Assembly: GCA_029204225.1 (NCBI GenBank)
Contig: CM055113.1
Location: 15,585,971 to 15,649,970, forward strand
Length of the DNA stretch: 64,000 bases
Direction of reading: 5' to 3'
From: Diphasiastrum complanatum
Lineage: Eukaryota > Streptophyta > Lycopodiopsida > Lycopodiales > Lycopodiaceae
In this document: in pieces, positions 25,501 to 33,600 of the stretch
How positions within the stretch are numbered: the stretch's first letter is position 1
Layout of the letters: each line of letters opens with the position of its first letter
The notes under the pieces: generated by a model
What the model was told of the DNA's origin: nothing
Seen by the model: only the letters and a program-made list of their open reading frames with translations
Databases searched by the model: none
Position numbers and translations under genes: made by a program

Positions 25501-25670
25501 CACACCATTTTGTGAGAGAAAAGCTTATTGGAGGAGAAATCTATTTGGAGCATGTCAACTCGTCCTCTTGTATTGCCGATCTACTCACCAAGCCTTTGAG
25601 CAAAAGTGCTTTCATCAAGCATAGATCTAATCTTGGAGTTATATCAAGATCAATGCTCAAATCTTCATAG
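22560..25670 (+). CDS. Copia-1 Pol, 5' truncated but otherwise open
   Basis: An open frame of about 1,030 codons covering the Ty1/copia order protease - integrase - reverse transcriptase - RNase H. Protease: YIDSGASSHT with the catalytic Asp at 22,645. Integrase: zinc-binding HRRLGH...CEACAIAKSH and the acidic triad in IHSDVH, TFIDDYTR and GGGEYISNKF. Reverse transcriptase: KWVLRIKFNHDG and the catalytic LIYVDDI near 24,705. RNase H: YSDSDFAS, SLSSCEAEYKA and ADLLTKPLSK. The frame is open upstream to 22,506, but those first ~20 codons are the complement of another copia fragment. Gag, primer-binding site and 5' LTR are all missing. With no 5' end it cannot move on its own. Confidence 0.9.
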   Translation: MSIFSASSSSYILDSSSTPFKKDDLWYIDSGASSHTCSSKDSFSSIAPYDGVKKSIYTANDFECPIEGIGNIPLKLASSKVLSLSRVLYVPKLTKNLISVGQLLDNGLDVKFNVDTCTIKKNDEILALGSRFGGIYKLDPNEYVNACNVALVNKLSMEELWHRRLGHPNYKSMLSMIKESKAIGLPKSFSKKIKPCEACAIAKSHKKPFTRSIKSKHPLELIHSDVHFSSTTSKGGATCFVTFIDDYTRFTWIYLLASKSMVFDHFLIFKAYVKKQFSFKIKALRSDGGGEYISNKFQDFCELEGIKREFSCALSPSQNGVAERKNRSLCECAKSMRIEASLPKDFWGEAINCANYLCNRLPHIALGGKSPYEILFLKKPKVDHLRDFGWLCFVHIPLETRKKEDPSACKGIMVGYSSTKKAYRVFILSTSQVIEIRDVVFHEDQHSSFEEAEIKKSMDASSIIDFEDNHDVMGSRFEEDSPRIFSPRRSMRDRSEPKRLSYVDKGKQVDLDSTNYAFYVSHEEPKNVQEALNTKEWYDAMKQEYDALITNNTWELVDPPSNKHVIGCKWVLRIKFNHDGTINKHKARLCAKGFAQIHGLDYEETFAPVAKMVTIRILISLACFFKWKVFQLDVSNAFLNGYLEEEIYMEQPQGFIKDESKVCLLFKSLYGLEQAPRSWYSRLNSFLISLGFTLSDYDPSMYLKFADSNIVILLIYVDDIILCGSCIKLVDETKLALGCEFKMQDLGEIHYILGLEIDFYENHVFICQSRYAHSMLKKFHMENSKSIDTPMEKIVKDPNKGDERSFEDITLFRSLVGSLIWLIITRPDLSFCVHKLSQFMQEPKIHHWKMAKRILRYVSSSCDYGLLYKSEDLSIIGYSDSDFASDKMDRKSISAYTIFLGGNLISWLSRKQDTISLSSCEAEYKALTTTTKEVLWIKRLLMELKCIKEDDLPMIKCDNISAQALANNPIFYARSKHIEVAHHFVREKLIGGEIYLEHVNSSSCIADLLTKPLSKSAFIKHRSNLGVISRSMLKSS

Positions 25671-25678
25671 ATAATCTT

Positions 25679-25688
25679 TTAGGAGGAG
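25679..25688 (+). promoter_or_regulatory. Polypurine tract of copia-1
   Basis: TTAGGAGGAG lies immediately before the TGTGAAGAATTG that starts the 3' LTR, the usual site of plus-strand priming. Confidence 0.7.
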
Positions 25689-26424
25689 TGTGAAGAATTG
25701 AAAAATATTATCTATGTTAGATATAGGGGTCTTATATTTTTTACATCAAGCATCTAGATGTAGGATGTTGATAGGAATAAATTTGGCATAGATGGCAAAT
25801 TATGCATTTCCACTTGTAATGCCACTATTGAGCCAAAATATGTAAGAGGCTAAACACTTGCTAATTAGAGTGTAGACAAGTGTAAAGTTTTTGTTTGATG
25901 AATTCCAAGAGGTCCAATAGGATATAGAGGTGGAACCTTGTGAGGTCCAATAGGAAATTGAGGTGCGCTTGAATATAGTCCAATAGATTTAAGAGGTGCA
26001 TAGATCAATGATCCAATAGGATCAAGAGGTGACAAAATGTGGTCCAATCATAGTTAAGCATAGTGGTAGCTCGTGGACCTACTAGTATCATTGTACTCCT
26101 CATTTTGAAATCAATTGATTTGGTGATTTCATGGATTTTGTGAGTTTTTGGATTTCTAGCTTTCTCTCTCTACCCGAGAGCTCTTGATGCATTTTCTCTC
26201 TCTACCCGAGGAGAGCAGCTTGTTTTTACTTAGATTATTTTTTGAATACTTCCCACACGTGTGAGTGAGAGTTGGAAGTGATTGAATGCATGTAGTAGTG
26301 TGTTTTTCCCATAGGATTCAAGATTGATCTTGAATCTCAATCTAGTCTTGATCTTGGTGCATCTACACACCTTAGCAGATCACAAGTACATGTAGTGGAC
26401 AGTCCACATGTGTGAAAATCAACA
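25689..26424 (+). mobile_element. Copia-1 3' LTR
   Basis: A 736 bp segment from TGTGAAGAATTG to GTGTGAAAATCAACA, with TG...CA ends. It follows the polypurine tract and stops exactly where minus-strand integrase sequence resumes. Near its end GTGGACAGTCCAC is a perfect short dyad. CTCTCTCTACCCGAG occurs twice at about 26,162-26,211. No 5' LTR partner is present, so neither insertion age nor target duplication can be read. Confidence 0.7.
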
Positions 26425-26650
26425 AGCAGGAGTATGAGCTTGCATAAATTGTCTTTTAATCCCACATTGATCACAAAGATCATTGAAGTCATTAGACTTA
26501 TACTCACCTCCACTATCTGATCTTAGGACTTTGATCTTCTTACCTGTCTGATTTTTGACCAAGTTTTTGAAGCTCTTGAAGCTATCAAAAGCATCTGATT
26601 TCTTCTTCAAGAAGTAGATCCACGTCTTACTTGACATATCATCAATAAAG
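26425..26650 (-). pseudogene. Antisense copia integrase fragment (right half)
   Basis: On the minus strand it reads SSKTWIYFLKKKSDAF, then KVLRSDSGGEYKSNDF (the third catalytic acid of integrase), and ends in QAHTP. The sequence immediately upstream in the protein lies at 33,311-33,600, separated by the copia-2 insertion. On the left it stops at the copia-1 LTR, losing the rest of integrase. Confidence 0.85.
26646..26650. other. Target site duplication TAAAG, left copy
   Basis: TAAAG precedes the 5' LTR of copia-2 and recurs at 33,311-33,315 directly after its 3' LTR. Confidence 0.93.
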
Positions 26651-27305
26651 TGTGAAAATTGTCAACATTTCCTAGCTAGTTTGAGGCCTAAATTGGCTAA
26701 AATTGTAAATAGTTTTGGTTCTGGAGTTTTGCAAGTGTGAACCAGGCCACAATGTTTTTATTTACTGTATTTTTTCAGTATGATGAAGTGTCAAACTTCA
26801 TACCCTTCAAAATGAGACCATTTTGATGTATTTTGGTCATATAAGCCATTTTTAGCTATTTTTCCTATATAGGGAATATCTAGGGTCAAGTACCTTCTAG
26901 AGAGAGGAGAGAGAGTCATCTTCCTCATCCATAAATAGTAGGGAAGTCGTGGAGAACAGGTTGGAGAAACCTTTTGTATGCTTCATTGAGATCAATAGAT
27001 CATTGTCATTGTTTCTTCCTCCATTGAGAGCATTGTTGTGTGTATTGTCTTCAAGCTATTGTGTATGATCTTAGGTGCTTTCCAAAAGTGATAGGCTGAT
27101 GTATTATGGACTGTATAATGCTATTTTGGGCCGCACTTGATGTTTATGGAAGTTTCCATTTGTGATAAATGCTTTTTGATCAAGTTCTTTGCATTCTAGG
27201 TAGCATAGAATGTGTTGCCAATTCCTAGCTTATGTAGTTTGGAGTGCAAGCATTCAAGCCAATGATCTTGGAGTTTAGATCCACTTAGGATCTGTATTTT
27301 TCACA
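26651..27305 (+). repeat. Copia-2 5' LTR (655 bp)
   Basis: Runs from TGTGAAAATTGTCAACA to ATTTTTCACA. TATA-like sequences occur at about 26,874 (CTATATAG) and 26,931 (CATAAATAG). After GAGAAACCTTTTG the 3' LTR has an extra block of about 240 bp that is missing here, replaced by a few bases. Confidence 0.95.
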
Positions 27306-27322
27306 TGGTATCAGAGCTGGTT
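27306..27322 (+). promoter_or_regulatory. Copia-2 primer-binding site
   Basis: TGGTATCAGAGCTGGTT follows the 5' LTR with no spacer and matches the 3' end of initiator tRNA-Met, the usual primer for plant copia elements. Confidence 0.95.
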
Positions 27323-28477
27323 GGCTTCTATTTACAGTAAGTATTCCATTTTTGGTGATATTTGGATGTTTGATCAAGTTCTAGCATGATTTTGCATTGC
27401 TTTGTTGATCAAATCTTACTAACCTTTGTTTTGTGAGTTGAACTTGTGGATTAAAAGCATATTTCAGGTCTATTGAAGATCAGAGGCTGAAAAGAAACTA
27501 TTTTGGATCAGATCATAACACCTAATCATTTGTGATTGTGAGGCTTGTGCATATTCAATACTAACAATGTTCTTTTCAATCCTATTGTTGACAATCTCCA
27601 TTCTTGGATGAACACTCTCCTTAAGTGGATGAAACTTCTCCTTAAGTGGATGACAAATGCTCTTTTGAGTGAGTTGTAATTCTCCTAAAGGCTGAGCAAA
27701 GCTCCCATTTGGATGAAAGATCCCCTTTTTTGGGTGAACATATTGTAAGCTCCATTGTGAAGAGCATATTGTAAAGATTGTCATCAATTTTGGCATAATT
27801 TTTGGTGTACTTTGTTGAGCATGTAAGTAACTCTCCTTATGTAATTTGATTGGAGCATTTGCTGGAAGGTGTTAACCATTATGCAAGTGTTTTTTCAGGT
27901 TCTTAACAGGTTGAGGAACATTCTCATGTGAAGTGATCTTAGATCTACATCTAAACACCAAGATTTGACAAGATAGTGAAGCTAGTCTTGTGATTCACTA
28001 AGTGTGCTCATTCATTCACCTCTAAATCTTGTATTTATCACTTGCTGGAGTTTATAAACTTTTAGAAGTGTGGTTTACATGTGGTTTTACAGGTTGAATC
28101 AATATCTTAGTGTGTTGATCATATGTTGATCAAGTTTGTTCATTACTAGGCAATCTTGGCATCCTAGTTTTGGGTATTTTCTAAGAATGCAAGTAACTCT
28201 TCACACCATAACTTGATTTGGTCACTTGCTGGAAAGTTTGAGAGCTTAAGCAAGAGTGTGTTCAGGTTGGTTTGATTTTGTAATCCATTCTTAGTGTGTG
28301 CAAAGTGTTGCATGTGTTTCAATCTTCCTTTCTATGCTTGGAAACCATCTAGGTTCAAGATAGAAGTGTTTTAGGGTCCTAAATCTTCATAGATCTCTTT
28401 ATCTATCATTTGTTGAGAGAAAAGTGAGTGCTAAGTGCTTTAGGACAAAACCTAAAAGTTGAAGAAACATTAGAATC
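27323..28477 (+). other. Copia-2 untranslated leader with imperfect repeats
   Basis: About 1.15 kb without a long open frame precedes gag. Three related units share (A/T)TTTG..TCA(C/T)TTGCTGGA followed by a TT(C/A)CAGGTT(C/G/T) word, at about 27,830-27,910, 28,020-28,100 and 28,190-28,275. A second short repeat, CTCCTTAAGTGGATGA, occurs at 27,610-27,655. Leaders of this length are common in plant copia elements; packaging or translational roles are possible but not shown. Confidence 0.7.
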
Positions 28478-30955
28478 ATGGCTTCCAATGGTGGGATCAT
28501 GCTAGAGTCTAGTGAAAGGTTGAGTTCATCAAACTACTCTACTTGGAAAGTGAGGATGGAGTCCTTACTTGAGTTGAATGAACTCATGGACATAGTTGCA
28601 GAAATTGAAGAGAGACCTCTCACACTTCAAGAGCAACAAAGGTTTGATAAGAAGGCCAAAAGGGCTCTTCATATCATTAAAATGAATGTTACAAATGAAC
28701 TTCTCAAGGAAGTTGGAAAGTGTCAAAGTGCAAGTGAGGCATGGAATGCCTTAAAGAAGCTCTTTGAATCAAAGTCCACATCTAGGGTATTGACCCTAAG
28801 GAGACAAATATTTTCTAGTAGGCAAAGAGAGGGTGAAAGTGCTCATGCATTTATCTTGAGAGTTAAGTCCCTAAGTGATGATTTAGCATGCATTGATGAG
28901 AACATAAAAGATGGTGAAATAGTCCAAGTTATGTTGAATGGTTTGCTAAATGAACATGCTAACCTTGTGCAAAGTTTTGCCATTCAAAGAGTCTTGCCAA
29001 GTGTGGTTGACTTGCAAGAAATCTTATTGGCTGAAGAACATAGGTTGCAATCAAAGCTTGATGGTGCATCCTTGCAAGGTGGAGGTGAAGAGGCTTTCTT
29101 CACAAAAGGCAAGTTCAAGGGCAAAGGTAAAGGCAAAGGGAAATGGTCCAAAGGTGGTAACTTTGATCATGATGATCACTCTTCCTCTTCCTCTTCTACT
29201 AAGAACAATAAGTCAAAGTTCAAGTGCTTTTATTGTGGGATAAAAGGTCATTTTGCAAATGAATGTTATAAGAAGAAAAGAGAGCAAGGAGAGAGGCAAG
29301 GAAATCTTACAATAGATGAGGAAGAACATAACACATGTGAATCACTTGTTATGACTTCAAGTTTGTTAGCCAACATAGATGATAATGATCCTTGGTGGAT
29401 TGATAGTGGAGCCTCATCTCACATGACAAGACATAAGGAATACTTTACATCCTTATTGTCTTATGAGGGAGAAGGTAACATCATCTACACTGCAAATGAT
29501 GGTCAATGTGACATCAAAGGCATAGGCACTATTCCTATTTCCCTTTCAACAAATAGGAAAGCAAATCTTGAAAATGTTTTGTACATTCCTTCAATCACTA
29601 AGAATTTGCTTAGTGTAAGTCAAATGATTGACAAAGGACTTGATGTGGAGTTCATTGGAGATGCATGTTTGATAAGTAAATGTGGATCCTTGATTGCTCA
29701 AGGTAGGAGGCATGGTAAACTTTTCAAGCTTGATGCATGTGTGATCTCTAATCATGAAGGATGTATGGCTAGGGAGCAATTGACAAACCAAGAAGTTTGG
29801 CACAAGAGGTTGGGCCATCCCAACTTCAAATCTTTGGAGGTAATGGCAAAGAAAGAGCTTGTTCTTGGTCTCCCTAAAAGTCTTGTTGCAAACAATAGTG
29901 TTTGTGAACATTGTGCCTTGTCCAAATCTCATAGACTTTCTTATTCTAGATCTACTTCTAGATCTAAAGAAGCTTTTCAACTTGTGCATTCTGATATTCA
30001 TTCTTCTAGTACAACTAGCAATGGTGGGGCAAAGATGTATGCAACTTTCATTGATGACTTTAGTAGGTATACTTGGATCTATCTTCTTAAAAGTAAGGAT
30101 GAAGTGTTTGCTGCATTTGTCAAGTTCAAGAATGAAATGGAAAACCAATTCAATACAAAGATCAAATGCTTAAGATCTGATAATGGAGGGGAATACACCT
30201 CAAATAGGTTCAAAGACTTTTGTATAGCACATGGGATTAAGAGGGAGATGTCTAGTCCTAGGACTCCACAACAGAATGGAGTGGCCGAGAGGAAGAATAG
30301 AACCCTTTGTGAATGTGCCAAGGCAATGAGACTACATGCTAATCTTGCTAAGTCTTTTTGGGGGGAAGCTTTAGCATGTGCTAACTATCTATGTAATAGA
30401 TGGACAAGTGCTTCCTTGGATGGTAAAACTCCTCATGAGGTTCTTTATGGTAGAAGGCCGAGTGTCAAGCATTGTAGGATCTTTGGATGTACATGTTTTG
30501 TCAATATCACACTTGATGATAGAACTAAAGAAGATCCTTCATCAAAGAAGGGTGTGTTTGTTGGCTATAGTGAAGTAAGCAAGGCTTACAAAGTGTACAT
30601 TCCTTCTACAAAGAAATTTGTCATAAGTAGGGATGTCATCTTCCATGAAGAGAATGTTTCCAATGTTGTTGATGTTGATGTTGATGTGCCTACTAATCAT
30701 CATGATGTGCAAGATGTCTTGGATAAAGATGGAGATGCCACTCCAAAGCAAACTTCAAGGAAGACTCAAAGGCAAAGGGCTAAGCCATCAAGGCTAACCT
30801 ATGATGAAAAAGGAAAGCAAGTGGTGGACAACTCTAACTTTGCTTTTCTTACCTCTTTTGATGAACCAACTTGTGTAGGTGAAGCAATTCAAAAGAAGGA
30901 ATGGATCCAAGCCATGGATCATGAGCATCAAGAAGCAACACATGGAGGTTGGTAA
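28478..30955 (+). CDS. Copia-2 Gag-protease-integrase polyprotein, frameshifted at end
   Basis: 825 codons. Residues 1-200 are copia Gag (UBN2-type, opening with SSNYSTWKVRMESLL). A Lys/Gly-rich stretch follows, then the zinc knuckle CFYCGIKGHFANEC near residues 250-263, which binds genomic RNA. Protease follows with WWIDSGASSHM (catalytic Asp at residue 309). Integrase has the zinc-binding HKRLGHPNF...CEHCALSKSH and the acid triad in VHSDIH, TFIDDFSRYTW and SDNGGEYTS. Normally this frame runs straight into reverse transcriptase. Here it ends at 30,955 after EATHGGW because of a small deletion just upstream, so the product would lack polymerase. Confidence 0.93.
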   Translation: MASNGGIMLESSERLSSSNYSTWKVRMESLLELNELMDIVAEIEERPLTLQEQQRFDKKAKRALHIIKMNVTNELLKEVGKCQSASEAWNALKKLFESKSTSRVLTLRRQIFSSRQREGESAHAFILRVKSLSDDLACIDENIKDGEIVQVMLNGLLNEHANLVQSFAIQRVLPSVVDLQEILLAEEHRLQSKLDGASLQGGGEEAFFTKGKFKGKGKGKGKWSKGGNFDHDDHSSSSSSTKNNKSKFKCFYCGIKGHFANECYKKKREQGERQGNLTIDEEEHNTCESLVMTSSLLANIDDNDPWWIDSGASSHMTRHKEYFTSLLSYEGEGNIIYTANDGQCDIKGIGTIPISLSTNRKANLENVLYIPSITKNLLSVSQMIDKGLDVEFIGDACLISKCGSLIAQGRRHGKLFKLDACVISNHEGCMAREQLTNQEVWHKRLGHPNFKSLEVMAKKELVLGLPKSLVANNSVCEHCALSKSHRLSYSRSTSRSKEAFQLVHSDIHSSSTTSNGGAKMYATFIDDFSRYTWIYLLKSKDEVFAAFVKFKNEMENQFNTKIKCLRSDNGGEYTSNRFKDFCIAHGIKREMSSPRTPQQNGVAERKNRTLCECAKAMRLHANLAKSFWGEALACANYLCNRWTSASLDGKTPHEVLYGRRPSVKHCRIFGCTCFVNITLDDRTKEDPSSKKGVFVGYSEVSKAYKVYIPSTKKFVISRDVIFHEENVSNVVDVDVDVPTNHHDVQDVLDKDGDATPKQTSRKTQRQRAKPSRLTYDEKGKQVVDNSNFAFLTSFDEPTCVGEAIQKKEWIQAMDHEHQEATHGGW

Positions 30956-32421
30956 AGCTTCCAAAGGACAAGAAGGCAATTGGTTGTAAGTGGATCTTCA
31001 AGATCAAGACAAATCAAGATGGATCAATCAACAAGTACAAGGCAAGGTTGGTGGCAAAGGGGTATGCTCAAGAATATGGTATTGACTATGATGAGACCTT
31101 TGCACCCGTGGCAAAGATGGTAACTATTCGAATCCTAATCTCTCTTGCAACTCTTTATGATTGGGATATGTGGCAAATGGATGTTACTAATGCCTTCTTG
31201 AATGGTGATCTTGAAGAAGATATTTACATGGAGCAACCCGAGGGCTATGTTTCACATGATGAGCCTAATCATGTGTGCTATCTCCAAAAGAGTTTGTATG
31301 GGCTAAAGCAAGCACCAAGGAGTTGGTATGCTAAGCTCAATTCCTTCTTACTTTCTCAAAACTTTGTTATGAGTGAGTATGATCATTCTCTCTACTTTAG
31401 ATTGAATGAAAATGATATCACTTTACTTTTGATCTATGTTGATGACATTATCTTAAGTGGTGGTAACAATCTAGATATAGATGAAATCAAGATGGCACTC
31501 AAAAGAGAGTTTGAAATTCAAGATCTTGGTAAACTTCATTATATCTTAGGAATAGAGATTATTAGAACTTCTAAATCTACATTCATATGTCAAGAAAAGT
31601 ATGTTAACTCTATTCTAAAAAGGTTTCATATGGAAGATTGTAAAGTTGTTTCTACTCCTATGGAATCAAATGTAAAGCTAACTACAAGAAGTAATGAAAG
31701 ATCCTTCAAGGACATTACTCTCTATAGAAAGCTAATAGGATCTCTTATATGGTTAACCATCACAAGACCTGATCTAAGCTTTGTGGTTGGTAAACTAAGT
31801 CAATTTATGCAAGATCCTAGTGAGGCTCATTGGAAGCTAGGAAAGAGAGTACTTAGATACATCTCGGGATCTAGAGATTTTGGCATCTTGTATGGAGGTA
31901 CTACACCTAACCTTTGTGGATTTTCAGATTCAGATTTTGCAGGTGATCAAATGGATAGGAAGTCAACAAGTGCCTTTGCAATCTATCTTGGAGATGGAGT
32001 GGTCTCATGGCTATCAAAGAAGCAACCAACTATCTCTCTATCTTCCACCGAAGCCGAGTACAAGGCATTAACAACATGCACCAAGGAGATTCTTTGGATC
32101 AAGAGGATGTTATTGGATCTTCACTTGCTGGAACCAGAGAAGACTCCAATCATACTTTGTGATAACCTTTCAGCCCAAAGCTTGGCAAGCAATCCTGTTT
32201 TTCATGCAAGGAGCAAGCACATTGAGATTGCTCACCATTTTGTGAGAGATCAAGTCATTGCCAAAGAGGTGGAGCTTCAACATGTCTCTTCAAAGGAGTG
32301 TGTGGCTGATATCTTCACCAAACCATTGGGAAAGGACCTATATTTAATGCATAGATCTAATCTTGGAATGTGCTCAAAGACTATGTTGAAACTAGCATCC
32401 AATGTTGAAGAGGGAGTGTGA
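30949..32421 (+). CDS. Copia-2 reverse transcriptase-RNase H, frame-separated 3' half
   Basis: 490 codons in a different frame from the upstream ORF, opening LVKLPKDKKAIGCKWIFKIK with no ATG of its own, so it is the severed continuation of Pol. Catalytic LIYVDDIILSG lies near residue 165, the RNase H acids in SDSDFAGDQMDRKS and SLSSTEAEYKA, and the C-terminal ADIFTKPLG is intact. The TGA stop overlaps the start of the 3' LTR. All active-site residues appear to be kept, consistent with recent inactivation. Function would need frameshifting or complementation. Confidence 0.93.
   Translation: MVKLPKDKKAIGCKWIFKIKTNQDGSINKYKARLVAKGYAQEYGIDYDETFAPVAKMVTIRILISLATLYDWDMWQMDVTNAFLNGDLEEDIYMEQPEGYVSHDEPNHVCYLQKSLYGLKQAPRSWYAKLNSFLLSQNFVMSEYDHSLYFRLNENDITLLLIYVDDIILSGGNNLDIDEIKMALKREFEIQDLGKLHYILGIEIIRTSKSTFICQEKYVNSILKRFHMEDCKVVSTPMESNVKLTTRSNERSFKDITLYRKLIGSLIWLTITRPDLSFVVGKLSQFMQDPSEAHWKLGKRVLRYISGSRDFGILYGGTTPNLCGFSDSDFAGDQMDRKSTSAFAIYLGDGVVSWLSKKQPTISLSSTEAEYKALTTCTKEILWIKRMLLDLHLLEPEKTPIILCDNLSAQSLASNPVFHARSKHIEIAHHFVRDQVIAKEVELQHVSSKECVADIFTKPLGKDLYLMHRSNLGMCSKTMLKLASNVEEGV
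32408..32416 (+). promoter_or_regulatory. Copia-2 polypurine tract
   Basis: GAAGAGGGAG directly precedes the TGTGAAAATTG of the 3' LTR and overlaps the last codons of Pol. Confidence 0.85.
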
Positions 32422-33310
32422 AAATTGTCAACATTTCCTAGCTAGTTTGAGGCCTAAATTGGCTAAAATTGTAAATAGTTTTGGTTCTGGAGTTTTGCAC
32501 GTGTGAACCAGGCCACAATGTTTTTATTTACTGTATTTTTTCAGTATGATGAAGTGTCAAACTTCATACCCTTCAAAATGAGACCATTTTGATGTATTTT
32601 GGTCATATAAGCCATTTTTAGCTATTTTTCCTATATAGGGAATATCTAGGGTCAAGTACCTTCTAGAGAGAGGAGAGAGAGTCATCTTCCTCATCCATAA
32701 ATAGTAGGGAAGTCGTGGAGAACAGGTTGGAGAAACCTTTTGAGAGAATTAGTCAAGAGAAAAGGAAATTCTAGGTGTCAAATCTTTTCAAATCCATTCC
32801 AACTCTCAAGAGGAAGATTCATTGGTATTTGTTGAGTCCAATAGGGGTGTTTGGATCTGATTTTTGTGATTTGATAGAGTGCTTTTGTCTTAGTGATCAA
32901 AACAAAGATTTTTTTCCAATTGACTAGGTTGAAAGAGATATGATTCAAAATTTGTGGTCTAGATCTTGTGTAGATCCGTCTAGATTGTCATTGAGATCAA
33001 TAGATCATTGTCATTGTTTCTTCCTCCATTGAGAGCATTGTTGTGTGTATTGTCTTCAAGCTATTGTGTATGATCTTAGGTGCTTTCCAAAAGTGATAGG
33101 CTGATGTATTATGGACTGTATAATGCTATTTTGGGCCGCACTTGATGTTTATGGAAGTTTCCATTTGTGATAAATGCTTTTTGATCAAGTTCTTTGCATT
33201 CTAGGTAGCATAGAATGTGTTGCCAATTCCTAGCTTATGTAGTTTGGAGTGCAAGCATTCAAGCCAATGATCTTGGAGTTTAGATCCACTTAGGATCTGT
33301 ATTTTTCACA
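32417..33310 (+). repeat. Copia-2 3' LTR (894 bp)
   Basis: The complete-looking LTR copy. It includes a block at about 32,744-32,990 that is absent from the 5' LTR, and ends ATTTTTCACA before the TAAAG duplication at 33,311-33,315. Confidence 0.95.
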
Positions 33311-33600
33311 TAAAGGTCATGAAATAGAAGGCTTTTCCTAAGGACATGGTCCTCATGGGCCCCCATAAATCTGTGTGGATTAAATCTAGGATGTTCTTTG
33401 CTCTTGCAACACCCCCTTTATTGAACTTCTCTCGATGCTGCTTCCCATATATACAAGATTCGCACATCGATTTTAAGTGATCTTCTATTGTAGGTAGTCC
33501 TGTTACCATCTCCATCCCGTCCAATTTGCTACTTTCACTCAAAATGGACTCTCCCATGTTTGCCATCGCAAAACTGCTTAAAACTTATGCCTTAGGCTAA
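33311..33600 (-). pseudogene. Antisense copia integrase fragment (left half)
   Basis: On the minus strand it reads the pre-integrase region, MCESCIYGKQHREKF (zinc-binding Cys pair) and LIHTDLWGPM, which carries the first catalytic Asp. It ends at KAFYFMTF exactly at the copia-2 boundary. The next residues of integrase are at 26,650 and below. Together the two halves show an integrase reading frame cut by copia-2. Upstream of about 33,600 the similarity is lost. Confidence 0.88.

Larger units (their letters stand above)
26651..33310 (+). mobile_element. Copia-2, near-complete young Ty1/copia retrotransposon
   Basis: A 6.66 kb element with both LTRs, primer-binding site, long leader, gag-pol and polypurine tract, bounded by a TAAAG target duplication. 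The LTRs are almost identical over shared sequence; I noticed one substitution (GCAAGTG versus GCACGTG). That indicates a recent insertion. Two defects are visible: the 5' LTR lacks about 240 bp present in the 3' LTR, and gag-pol is broken near 30,940 between integrase and reverse transcriptase. It has inserted into the integrase coding region of an older copia element on the other strand. Confidence 0.95.

Noticed and set aside
27306-27322. tRNA gene suggested by initiator tRNA-like sequence
   Set aside because: Only the short primer-binding complement is present at this and the other LTR edges; there is no cloverleaf.
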